From an uncultured Eubacteriales bacterium (GTDB lineage: Bacteria > Bacillota > Clostridia > Oscillospirales > Butyricicoccaceae), in the NCBI GenBank assembly GCA_934630445.1, contig CAKTWY010000040.1:1-15399 (forward strand): a DNA stretch of 15,399 nt, read 5' to 3'. Each line of letters begins with the position of its first letter. Position 1 is the stretch's first letter. Below the pieces are notes generated by a model that did not search any database, was not told the origin of the DNA, and saw nothing but the letters and a program-made list of their open reading frames with translations. Position numbers and translations under genes: made by a program. Below, piece by piece: positions 7,556-15,300 of the stretch.

Positions 7556-7584
7556 ATTATAACACCTCTGCGGTATGCTGTCAA
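7556..7584 (-). promoter_or_regulatory. Full-consensus leftward promoter
   Basis: On the minus strand TTGACA (7584-7579), a 17-base spacer and TATAAT (7561-7556) follow one another, with TGT directly before the -10 box as an extended -10. Every element matches the consensus. Transcription would start near 7549 and run toward the oppA terminator. I see no convincing gene or ribosome binding site in its path. The -35 box lies inside the left arm of the 21-bp palindrome. Confidence 0.6.
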
Positions 7585-7616
7585 TATAATCATTCGATTA
7601 TATTGACAGCATACCG
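7571..7616. repeat. Perfect 21-bp palindrome before the XRE gene
   Basis: Arms 7571-7591 and 7596-7616 are exact reverse complements with only ATTC between them. The right arm ends on the first G of the XRE ribosome binding site GGAGG (7616-7620). If transcribed rightward from upstream, CCTC (7565-7568) can also pair with GAGG (7617-7620), which would bury the ribosome binding site. As DNA it is a candidate operator that covers the -35 box of the leftward promoter. Both readings are inference. Confidence 0.85.
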
Positions 7617-7625
7617 GAGGCGTTT

Positions 7626-7847
7626 ATGAACTACTATCCCCGTCTGCGCGATATGCGCGAAGATCACGATATGACCCAAACACAGGTCGCCCAGTTCCTT
7701 CATATGAAGCAGCCACAGTACCTGCGCTACGAAAAAGGAATCCGTGATATTCCAACGGATATCCTCATCAAGCTGGCGGAACTTTATCACACCTCGACAG
7801 ACTATCTGCTCGGCCGTACGCAGAGACGCGATCCGTATCCGGACTGA
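7626..7847 (+). CDS. Small XRE-family transcriptional regulator
   Basis: This 73-residue protein is almost entirely one helix-turn-helix domain of the XRE/Cro type. The recognition unit reads MTQTQVAQFLHMKQPQYLRY (16-35) and is followed by the usual EKGIRDIPTDILIKLAELY and the closing STDYLLGRT. No sensor or partner domain is present, so it probably acts as a dimer and may control its own gene. GGAGG stands 5 bases before the ATG and overlaps the end of a long palindrome. A strong leftward promoter and a second dyad lie upstream. It is convergent with the ZIP gene, whose stop is only 8 bases away, with no terminator between them. The target cannot be read from the sequence; the flanking palindromes are the first candidates. 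Confidence 0.85.
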   Translation: MNYYPRLRDMREDHDMTQTQVAQFLHMKQPQYLRYEKGIRDIPTDILIKLAELYHTSTDYLLGRTQRRDPYPD

Positions 7848-7855
7848 AAAACGGT

Positions 7856-8647
7856 TTATCCGAGCGCAACGTCGAGCACCATCATCAGAAGGAATCCGGC
7901 CATCACACTCAGCGTGCCGATATTCGAATGCTCTCCCAGATGCGCTTCCGGGATCAGCTCCTCGACCACAACATACAGCATCGCCCCTGCTGCAAAGGCG
8001 AGAAGCCACGGCATTGCCGGCTGGATGCTGCCTGCGATAAGGACGGTCAGGATGCCGAAAACCGGCTCGACCGCACCGGAAAACGCGCCGTACAGGAATG
8101 CCTTCCAGGCGGGCATGCCTTCCTGTCTCAAAGGCAGCGCCACCGCCGCCCCTTCAGGAAAGTTTTGGATACCCATCCCCAAGGCAAGCGCCGCTGCCGC
8201 GGTATATGCGGCCGGATCGCTGCCATGCTGCGCGGCAAGTGCGAACGTGAGCCCCACCGCCATCCCCTCCGGAATATTATGGAGCGTCACGGCAAAGGTC
8301 AGAAGCGTACTGCGCCGCCACGCCGTCGGCACGCCTTCCGCCGCCTTCGCTCCTGGATGCAGATGTGGAAGCAGCTCATCCATCAGCATCAAAAATCCCA
8401 CGCCGAGAGCAAAACCGCCCGCTACCGGAAAAAGTGCGTTCGTGCCCGCAGCCTCCGCCTCCTCCATCGCCGGAATCAGAAGGCTCCACACCGACGCGGC
8501 GATCATGATCCCGGCTGCAAAGCCTAAAAACACACGCTGGATGCTGTCGCTGACCTTCCTGCGGAAAAAGAATACAAGCGAGGCGCCGAGCGCAGTCATC
8601 AAAAACGTAAAACCCGTTCCCCCCGCCGCCCATAAAATCGATTTCAT
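7856..8647 (-). CDS. ZIP-family divalent metal transporter
   Basis: This 263-residue membrane protein is hydrophobic almost throughout, with about eight helices. The metal-binding signatures of the ZIP family are present: LHNIPEG (122-128, His123, Asn124, Glu127) in helix 4 and GIQNFPEG (159-166, Asn162, Glu165) in helix 5. Glu194 (EPVFG) and Glu229-Glu230 (EELIPEAH) add further acidic sites. A histidine-containing stretch (PHLHPGAK, 94-101) lies in the cytoplasmic loop between helices 3 and 4. The length fits the ZupT/GufA branch, which imports Zn2+, Fe2+ or Mn2+; the metal cannot be fixed by sequence. The ATG at 8647 follows GGGGAGGG; an upstream TTG at 8674 is less likely. The gene has its own promoter, and a palindrome at the transcription start suggests control by a metal-sensing repressor. 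Confidence 0.9.
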   Translation of the reverse strand: MKSILWAAGGTGFTFLMTALGASLVFFFRRKVSDSIQRVFLGFAAGIMIAASVWSLLIPAMEEAEAAGTNALFPVAGGFALGVGFLMLMDELLPHLHPGAKAAEGVPTAWRRSTLLTFAVTLHNIPEGMAVGLTFALAAQHGSDPAAYTAAAALALGMGIQNFPEGAAVALPLRQEGMPAWKAFLYGAFSGAVEPVFGILTVLIAGSIQPAMPWLLAFAAGAMLYVVVEELIPEAHLGEHSNIGTLSVMAGFLLMMVLDVALG

Positions 8648-8672
8648 ACAATTCCCTCCCCGATTTGACCGC

Positions 8673-8698
8673 AAAAAGTTAGCTAATGCTAACTTTTT
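8673..8698. promoter_or_regulatory. Palindromic operator at the ZIP gene transcription start
   Basis: AAAAAGTTAGC, four bases (TAAT), GCTAACTTTTT: a perfect 11-base inverted repeat of 26 bases. It begins at the predicted transcription start (near 8697) and ends 26 bases before the start codon. The core GTTAGC-N4-GCTAAC resembles the dyads bound by DtxR-type metal repressors. That comparison is from memory of the general form and the binding protein is not identified. Confidence 0.6.
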
Positions 8699-8703
8699 TC
8701 TTT

Positions 8704-8732
8704 ATCATATCGCATTCTGTACAGTTTGTCAA
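8704..8732 (-). promoter_or_regulatory. Promoter of the ZIP transporter gene
   Basis: On the minus strand TTGACA (8732-8727) and TATGAT (8709-8704) are exactly 17 bases apart. The predicted start near 8697 falls in the palindrome that follows. Confidence 0.8.
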
Positions 8733-8787
8733 CTGTTATACGGCCGTTAACACGTTTTTATTCAGATACAGAGCCATTTTTAAAAGT

Positions 8788-8829
8788 ATGCAGGCGCAAA
8801 AAGCCGGATTTGACTTTTTGCGCCTGCAT
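8788..8829 (-). terminator. Long stem-loop closing the pyr operon, possible terminator
   Basis: A perfect 16-base-pair stem (8788-8803 with 8814-8829) encloses a 10-base loop. It lies 40 bases after the dCMP deaminase stop and before the promoter of the next gene, the usual place for a terminator. The tail on the minus strand is only ACTTTTA, so the U-run is weak. The A-run and T-run sit next to the loop rather than at the base, unlike a common bidirectional terminator. Confidence 0.5.
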
Positions 8830-8869
8830 GCAAAGCGAGTACAATTTCGGACGCTGCCATTTCTGCGCG

Positions 8870-9349
8870 CTACAGCGAGAGAGTGATGTCCTTCCCCTGC
8901 GGCAGGTACTGCGTATACCGTACGCCCGCCATGTCAAACATGCGCTTTGAGGCGATCGTCGCGTCAGTGTCGGCGTATTTGTCGCACATATACACGACTT
9001 CGCGAATCCCGCACTGGATGATCGCCTTGGCGCACTCGTTGCAGGGGAAAAGCGTGACATACAGCTTCGCGCCTTTCAAAGAGCCGCCGTCGTTATTGAG
9101 GATGGCGTTCAGCTCTGCATGGCAGACGTAGAAATACTTCGTCTCCAGCGGCGCGCCCTCGCGTTCCCACGGCATGTGGTCGTCCGGGCAGCCGGTGGGC
9201 ATGCCGTTGTAACCGACGGACAGGATCTTATGATCACTGTTCACAATGCACGCGCCGACCTGTGTGCCGGCGTCTTTGCTGCGCTGCGCGGACAGAAGTG
9301 CAACACCCATAAAATAAGCGTCCCACGAAAGGTAATCGGTGCGTTTCAT
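8870..9349 (-). CDS. comEB: dCMP deaminase (ComEB/deoxycytidylate deaminase family)
   Basis: This 159-residue cytosolic zinc enzyme converts dCMP to dUMP, the substrate of thymidylate synthase. The zinc site is complete: His77 and the proton-shuttle Glu79 in CHAELNAI, then Cys103 and Cys106 in PCNECAKAI. GYNGMPTGCPDD (47-58) is the conserved block typical of dCMP deaminases, and the length is normal. The ATG at 9349 follows AGAGGG; an overlapping ATG at 9353 is out of frame and the reading from 9412 overlaps the upstream gene. It begins 31 bases after the stop of the phosphatase-GNAT gene and is probably the last gene of the pyr operon. This links synthesis of UMP to that of dTMP. The comEB name is a family label; no competence role is implied. 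Confidence 0.88.
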   Translation of the reverse strand: MKRTDYLSWDAYFMGVALLSAQRSKDAGTQVGACIVNSDHKILSVGYNGMPTGCPDDHMPWEREGAPLETKYFYVCHAELNAILNNDGGSLKGAKLYVTLFPCNECAKAIIQCGIREVVYMCDKYADTDATIASKRMFDMAGVRYTQYLPQGKDITLSL

Positions 9350-9380
9350 GCATTTTCCCTCTCTTTCAAATATCTGTATG

Positions 9381-10529
9381 CTACGGGCGCAGCATCGAGT
9401 CCACTTTGACACTGCGCATCATGACGATGTGCTTTTCATCCTCCCCTGCCGGGGCGAAGTGGTATTTCTGATAAAATGCAAGCGCGCGCCCATTCGTTTT
9501 CGCCACGTTCGCACGCAGATTTCGCAGGCCGCGCGAACGCGCGCGGCTGACCGCATGGCCCAGCAGCTGCGGGGCAAAGCCCGCGCCGCGGTACTGTTCG
9601 TCCACCGCAAGCGTGCGGATAAAGGCGCAGCTCTCGTAATCCGTGTTCTCAAAGTCGACCAGGATCATGCCGACCGGCTCGTCCACTGACATGGCAAAGG
9701 ATGCGCCGTCCTCGTCCAGGGCAAGGCGATCGACCAACCTGGCATATCCCTCGTGGTCTAAAATCTCGTCACTGCCGTATGCGCTTTTAAAAAAGAGATG
9801 CGCATAATGCTCCACGAGATCCAGGTCTTCGGGCAGAACGGCCGCGCGCATACGCAGGTTATGGCGGCGCGGATCGTCACCCGCCCGCCACCAGTTCTGG
9901 TTGGCAAGCGTGCCTTCCGCCTGCTTCAGATGTTCATCCGAATAATAATACACGACATGAAAGCGCTCTCCGTCGTATGTCAGATGCGAAACAGCCGTAT
10001 TTTCACACCAGCCGAGCGTTTTGATTTCCTCAAGCGGCTTGCCGAGCGCCAGGCAAAGGAAGCTGCGCGCCGCCGCCCCGTGGGAAAAGCAGGCAATGGT
10101 TTTCCCCTCATTTTCCTCCGCCAGACGCGCGATCGTCGCGTACATCCGCTCGCCGACGCGGCGCACGCTCTCTCCGCCTTCCGGCACACACCGAAACGGC
10201 TCGCGCTCCCAGTAACCGAACTGCTCGGGGTATTCGAGGGGCAGCTCTCCCCACATTTTATCCTCCCAGAAGCCGAGATTGATCTCCCGAAGGCCCTGCA
10301 CCGGAATAATGCCGAGCCCCTTCATACGCGCGAGCGGCATTGCCGTACGGCGCGCGCGGTACAGGTCGCTGGAATAGATTTTTTCGATCGGCTCGCCGCA
10401 CAGGCGCTCGGCCACCAGCTCGCTCTGGCGCGCGCCGCGCGCGGTGATATCGGCATCATACCATCCATGGCAGCGGCGGAATACATTGCCTTCCGCCTCG
10501 CAGTGGCGGATCAGATAGATATTTGTCAT
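9381..10529 (-). CDS. Histidine phosphatase-GNAT acetyltransferase fusion
   Basis: This 382-residue protein joins two enzymes. Residues 1 to about 205 form a histidine phosphatase of the phosphoglycerate mutase superfamily: LIRHCEAEGN with Arg8 and the phosphorylated His9, Arg58, the acid Glu82 (GLREINLGFWED) and His150 (FSHGAAARS). Residues from about 225 to the end form a GNAT domain, with the acetyl-CoA loop at 314-319 (RGAGFA) inside IRTLAVDEQYRGAGFAPQLL and KTNGRALAFYQKYHF at 344-358. All key residues look intact, so both halves may be active. Substrates are unknown; histidine phosphatases often act on sugar or nucleotide phosphates. The ATG at 10529 follows GGGGAGAG. The gene begins 16 bases after the pyrD stop, which makes it part of that operon. 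A frameshift joining two genes is unlikely because the linker reads smoothly in one frame. Confidence 0.88.
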   Translation of the reverse strand: MTNIYLIRHCEAEGNVFRRCHGWYDADITARGARQSELVAERLCGEPIEKIYSSDLYRARRTAMPLARMKGLGIIPVQGLREINLGFWEDKMWGELPLEYPEQFGYWEREPFRCVPEGGESVRRVGERMYATIARLAEENEGKTIACFSHGAAARSFLCLALGKPLEEIKTLGWCENTAVSHLTYDGERFHVVYYYSDEHLKQAEGTLANQNWWRAGDDPRRHNLRMRAAVLPEDLDLVEHYAHLFFKSAYGSDEILDHEGYARLVDRLALDEDGASFAMSVDEPVGMILVDFENTDYESCAFIRTLAVDEQYRGAGFAPQLLGHAVSRARSRGLRNLRANVAKTNGRALAFYQKYHFAPAGEDEKHIVMMRSVKVDSMLRP

Positions 10530-10545
10530 TCTGTTCTCTCCCCGG

Positions 10546-11460
10546 TCAGTCTTTCACCGCGCCCGTCAGCTCCCGCACGGCGGCGACGCCGTGCTCGGCG
10601 CAGTAGCGCTCAAGGCCGTCGATGATATGCAGCGGCGCATATGGGTCTAAAAAGCACGCCGTACCGACCGCCACCGCAGACGCGCCCGCGAGCATCAGCT
10701 CGGCCGCGTCCTCGGCCGTGGCAACGCCGCCCATGCCGATCAGCGGCACCTTTACAGCCTTTGCGACCTGATAGACCATGCGCACCGCCACCGGGTGCAC
10801 CGCCCGGCCGGAAAGGCCGCCCATCTTCTGGTACAGGATGGGCCGTCTGGTATTGACGTCGATTTTCATCCCAAGGAGGGTATTGATCAGCGACAGTCCG
10901 TCCGCGCCGGCGGCCTCTGCCGCGCGCGCGATCTCTGCGATATCCGCCACGTTCGGCGAAAGCTTCACGATCAGCGGGCGCTTCGCATGTTTTTTTGCCG
11001 CCGAGACCACCTCGCCCACCATGACGCACGAAGTACCGAAGGCCATCCCGCCCGCCTTTACGTTCGGGCAGGAAATATTCATCTCGATCAGGTCGACGCC
11101 CGCGTCCGACACCTTTTCGACGATTCCGCAGTATTCCTCAACGGTGTTGCCTGCGACATTGGCGATGATCTTCGTGTCAAACTGCCTGAGATAAGGCATC
11201 TCCTCCCGGATAAACGCGTCGACGCCCGGATTCTGCAAACCGACGCTGTTGAGGATGCCCATAGGCGTCTCCGCGATGCGGGGCGCGCGGTTGCCCTCGC
11301 GCGGCGCAGGGGTGAGGCCTTTCGTGCCGATGCCGCCCAGGCGCGCCAGGTCATAAAAGGCAGCGTACTCATGCCCAAAGCCGAACGCCCCGGACGCTGT
11401 GACAACGGGATTTTTCAGCTCCACTCCGCACAGATTCACCCGCATATCCGGCTTTGTCAT
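10546..11460 (-). CDS. pyrD: Dihydroorotate dehydrogenase class 1B, catalytic subunit
   Basis: This 304-residue flavoprotein oxidises dihydroorotate to orotate in pyrimidine synthesis. It is a TIM barrel with FMN. Cys131 in EMNISCPNVKAGG is the catalytic base of class 1 enzymes (class 2 has serine there). GTKGLT (45-50), NSVGLQNPG (71-79), VKLSPN (165-170) and the FMN phosphate-binding segments GMGGV (242-246) and GASAVAVGT (259-267) are all present. Pairing with pyrK marks it as class 1B, which uses NAD+ through the PyrK subunit. The ATG at 11460 overlaps the pyrK stop as ATGA and follows AAGGAGG located inside pyrK, so translation of the two subunits is likely coupled. Length and sequence are ordinary. 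Confidence 0.95.
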   Translation of the reverse strand: MTKPDMRVNLCGVELKNPVVTASGAFGFGHEYAAFYDLARLGGIGTKGLTPAPREGNRAPRIAETPMGILNSVGLQNPGVDAFIREEMPYLRQFDTKIIANVAGNTVEEYCGIVEKVSDAGVDLIEMNISCPNVKAGGMAFGTSCVMVGEVVSAAKKHAKRPLIVKLSPNVADIAEIARAAEAAGADGLSLINTLLGMKIDVNTRRPILYQKMGGLSGRAVHPVAVRMVYQVAKAVKVPLIGMGGVATAEDAAELMLAGASAVAVGTACFLDPYAPLHIIDGLERYCAEHGVAAVRELTGAVKD

Positions 11461-12227
11461 ACCCCCGCCTCCTTCGGAAAGAATTCGTCCACGTCGCGCG
11501 CGTCAAACACCGGCCCGTCCTTGCAGACGTGCTTATGATGTCCGCCAATCTGGCATGCACAGACAAGGCATGCGCCGACGCCGCAGCCCATACGCTCCTC
11601 CATCGACACCTGGCAGGGGAGGCCAGCCGCCACCGCGCTTTTTGCAACAGCGGCAAGCATGGCCTTCGGCCCGCAGGCAAACACGGAGGTGTAGCCAGCC
11701 CCTTCCCGCATCCGCTTTTCAAAAAGCGCGGGCACAAAGCCGTGAAAGCCCGCGCTGCCGTCGTCCGTGGCAATGTGCACACTCTCGCACGCGGCGAGGA
11801 ACTCCTCCTCCAGCAGCACTGCGTCCGCCGTGCGGAAGCCGAGGATCGCCGACGCGTTTTTCAGGCGTTTGGCCGTCATGAGCATCGGCGGCACGCCGAT
11901 GCCGCCGCCGACGACCAGCGGCCGCTCGCCCGCGCAGCTTAAATCAAACCCATGACCAAGCGGCGCGAGCAGATTCAGGCTCTCCCCCACGGTGCGCTCG
12001 GACAGCCATTTGGTGCCTTCGCCGCGCGCCTCAAAGACGAGTCGCAGCGTTCCCTTCTCCGCGTCGCAGATGCTGATCGGACGCCTGAGGCTCATGTGTT
12101 CGGCACATTTGACCATCACAAACTGGCCGCACTGCGCGGCCTTGTCCATGGCAAAAGCGTCGAGCGTAAAATCGAAGGCGTTCCCCGTCCGCTGTATGGA
12201 CAGGATGGGGCATATGATTTCATTCAT
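11457..12227 (-). CDS. pyrK: Dihydroorotate dehydrogenase electron transfer subunit
   Basis: This 256-residue protein carries electrons from PyrD's FMN to NAD+. It belongs to the ferredoxin-reductase-like family. RRPISI (48-53) binds FAD, GGGIGVPP (107-114) lies in the NAD domain, and ACGPKAM (184-190) is the usual NAD-domain end motif. The C-terminal [2Fe-2S] site has Cys215, Cys220, Cys223 and Cys235 in the arrangement of characterised PyrK, with a further Cys225. The ATG at 12227 follows AGGAG with a 10-base spacer. An unusually structured gap of 111 bases separates it from carB, while its own stop overlaps the pyrD start. PyrK and PyrD form a heterotetramer. Confidence 0.94.
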   Translation of the reverse strand: MNEIICPILSIQRTGNAFDFTLDAFAMDKAAQCGQFVMVKCAEHMSLRRPISICDAEKGTLRLVFEARGEGTKWLSERTVGESLNLLAPLGHGFDLSCAGERPLVVGGGIGVPPMLMTAKRLKNASAILGFRTADAVLLEEEFLAACESVHIATDDGSAGFHGFVPALFEKRMREGAGYTSVFACGPKAMLAAVAKSAVAAGLPCQVSMEERMGCGVGACLVCACQIGGHHKHVCKDGPVFDARDVDEFFPKEAGV

Positions 12228-12253
12228 TGGCGCTTAACTCCTAAATTTAATGA

Positions 12254-12334
12254 CTGAGAGCACAAAATACCGTCTTTTGTGCTCTCAGCGCGGCCTTTGG
12301 CCGAAATATTGAAAGGATCGCCGGCTCTGCCGGC
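12254..12334 (-). promoter_or_regulatory. Three stem-loops between carB and pyrK
   Basis: Reading along the transcript after the carB stop, GCCGGC-AGA-GCCGGC (12334-12320) comes first, then CGGCC-AAA-GGCCG (12303-12291), then a perfect 14-base-pair stem (12288-12275 with 12267-12254) around a 7-base loop. None is followed by a real T-run, and I see no promoter and no PyrR-type binding sequence. They may set the stability or processing of the messenger between carB and pyrK. Confidence 0.6.
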
Positions 12335-12338
12335 ATAC

Positions 12339-15300
12339 TCAGATGCTGTTGATGTCCACCATCTCGCACTTATCGATGCGCAGGTCGCCCTCCAGGCAGC
12401 GGATGAGCGCCGTCGCGGTATCGAGCGATGTCAGACACGGGATCGAATGCTCCACGGCGCTGCGGCGGATCCTGACCGAGCCGAGCTCCGGATGGCGGCC
12501 CTTGACCGAGGTGGAGATGATGTAATCGATCTTCCCACTCTGGATGAGATCGATGATGTTCGGCGACGGTTCGTCGACGTTGCGCACGGCGTTGGTCGCG
12601 ATCATGTGCTGGTTGAGGACGTTCGCGGTGCCGCTCGTCGCATACAGGTCAAACCCGAGGCCCTCAAAGCGGTCGGCGATCTTGATCGCCTCCTGCTTGT
12701 CCGAGTCGCGCACGGAAATGACGACCGCACCTTTTCGCTTCATCTGAAAGCCCGCGCCGAGCAGGCCCTTGTAGAGCGCCTCTTTGAAATTGGCCGCCAC
12801 GCCGAGCACCTCGCCCGTCGACTTCATCTCCGGGCCAAGCTGGGTGTCGAGGTTGCGCAGCTTCTGGAAGGAGAAGACCGGCACCTTTACGGCATAGTGG
12901 TCGCGCTCCGGATAAAGGCCCGTTCCGTAACCCATATCACGCAGCCGCTCGCCGAACATGCAGCGCGTGGCAAGGTCGACCATCGGTACGCCCGTGATCT
13001 TTGAAATATACGGCACTGTGCGCGAAGAGCGCGGGTTCACCTCGATGACGTATACCTCGTCATTATACAGAACAAACTGCACGTTGACAAGGCCCACGAC
13101 CTTGAGGCTCATGGCGAGCTTTTTCGTATATTCGATGATCGTCTCCTTGTGCTTGTCCTCGATAGTGATGGACGGATACACGGAGATGGAGTCGCCCGAA
13201 TGCACGCCCGCGCGCTCAAGATGCTCCATGATGCCGGGGATGAGGATCTCCTCGCCGTCGCAGATGGCGTCGACCTCGATCTCGCGGCCCATCATGTATT
13301 TGTCGATCAGGACGGGATTCTCCTGCTTATAGCGGTTGATGATGCTCATGAATTCGCGCACATCTTCCTCTTTGTAGGCAATCTCCATGCCCTGGCCGCC
13401 GAGCACATATGACGGGCGCACAAGCACCGGGTAGCCGAGCCGGTCGGCGACCTCGACCGCTTCCTCTTCTGTAAAGACTGTGCCGCCCTTTGGCCGGGGG
13501 ATGCCGCACTCATTGAGGATCACGTCGAACTTCTCGCGGTCCTCGGCGGCATCGATGCTCCACGCCGGCGTGCCGAGGATGGGAACGCCGAGCTTTTCAA
13601 TATGCGAGGCAAGGTTGATGGCCGTCTGCCCGCCGAACTGCACGATCGCCGCGTCCGGATGCTCGGCGTTCACAACGCCCGTGACGTCCTCCGGCGTGAG
13701 CGGCTCGAAGTAGAGCCTGTCGGCCGTGTCAAAGTCGGTCGACACGGTCTCAGGGTTGTTGTTGATGATGATCGTCTCACATCCAAGCTCCTTCAGCGCC
13801 CAGACAGAGTGGACCGAGCAGTAGTCGAACTCGATGCCCTGCCCGATGCGGATGGGGCCCGAGCCGAGGACCATGACCTTTTTTTTGCCCGTGGAGGGCT
13901 TGGTCTCGCTCTCCTCATCAAAGGTCGAATAATAGTAGGGCGTTTCCGCCTCAAACTCCGCCGCGCACGTGTCGACGGTCTTGTATACCGGCAGGCGCGC
14001 GACATCCTTCACGCTCTTGCCGGAAAGCTCTTCGATCGTCCGGTCGAGGAAGCCCATCTTTTTCGCGCGCAGATAAAGCTCCTTTGTGATCGTTCCCGCC
14101 GAGGCAAGCGCTTTTTCCATATCCACGATCTTCTGAAAGCCGTGGAGGAACCAGCGGTCGATCTTCGTGACTTCAAAAATCTCGTCGATCGTCATGATGC
14201 CGCGGCGCAGCGCCTCGCAGATGGCGAACAGCCGCTCGTCGTCGATGCGCCCGACGCGCGCACGGATCTCGTCGTCCGACAGCTTCTGAAGCTTGGGCAT
14301 GATCATGGATGTCAGCTTCATCTCAATCGAGCGCACGGCCTTCATCATCGCCCCCTCGAAGGAGTTGGAGATGGACATGACCTCGCCCGTGGCCTTCATC
14401 TGCGTGCCGAGCGTGTTGTCTGCAAAGACGAATTTATCAAACGGCCAGCGCGGGAATTTGATGACGCAATAGTCGAGCGTCGGTTCGAAGCACGCGTAAG
14501 TCTTGCCGGTGACGGCGTTCATGATCTCGTCCAGGCCGTAGCCGACGGCGATCTTCGCCGCGACCTTCGCGATCGGATAGCCGGTCGCCTTCGACGCGAG
14601 CGCAGAAGAGCGCGACACGCGCGGATTGACCTCGATCACCGCGTATTCGAACGAATCCGGATGCAGGGCATACTGCACGTTGCATCCACCCTCGATGCCG
14701 AGCTCCGCAATGATGGAGAGCGCCGAGGAGCGCAGCATCTGGTACTCCTTGTCGCACAGCGTCTGGCTCGGCGCGACGACGACCGAGTCGCCCGTATGGA
14801 TGCCGACCGGGTCGATGTTCTCCATATTACAAATGGTGATGGCGTTGCCCTTGCCGTCGCGCATGACCTCGTATTCGATCTCTTTCCAGCCGGCAATGCA
14901 CTTTTCGACAAGGATCTGATTGACGCGCGAGAGGCGGATGCCCGCCTCGGCAATGCGCTCAAGGTCCGCCTGGTCGTACGCGATGCCGCCGCCCGTTCCG
15001 CCGAGCGTATACGCCGGGCGGATGATCACCGGATAGCCGATGGAATCGGTAAAGCGGATCGCGTCCTCCACCGTCTCCACGACCTCGGAGGCGATGATCG
15101 GCTCGCCGATCTTGAGCATGGTATCCTTGAACATCTGCCGGTCCTCGGCCTTGGCGATGGTTTCCGGCTTGGCGCCGAGCAGCTTGACGCCGTAGCGGTC
15201 GAGGAAGCCCTCCTCGCACAGCTCCATCGCAAGATTGAGCCCCGTCTGCCCGCCGAGCGTGGGCAGCACGCTGTCCGGGCGCTCTTTTTTGATGATCTCC

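Noticed and set aside
7399..7629. An open frame of 76 codons across the whole region between the oppA terminator and the XRE gene, plus strand.
   Set aside because: It starts at a TTG inside the terminator tail, has no ribosome binding site, runs through both palindromes and overlaps the XRE start; the residues look like translated AT-rich non-coding DNA.
7603..7630. A rightward TTGACA with TATGAA after 16 bases in the right palindrome arm.
   Set aside because: Its transcript would begin inside the XRE coding region, and TTGACA there is a forced mirror image of the leftward promoter's -35 box.
7848..7855. A terminator between the convergent XRE and ZIP genes.
   Set aside because: Only 8 bases separate the stop codons and no GC-rich stem with a T-run is present on either strand near there.
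7914..8750. A 278-codon frame opposite the ZIP gene.
   Set aside because: It reads as serine-, alanine- and proline-rich low-complexity sequence and covers the ZIP promoter and operator; the ZIP frame has clear motifs and a ribosome binding site.
12228..12338. A PyrR-dependent attenuator between carB and pyrK.
   Set aside because: The conserved PyrR-binding sequence was looked for and not found, and no stem is followed by a proper T-run.
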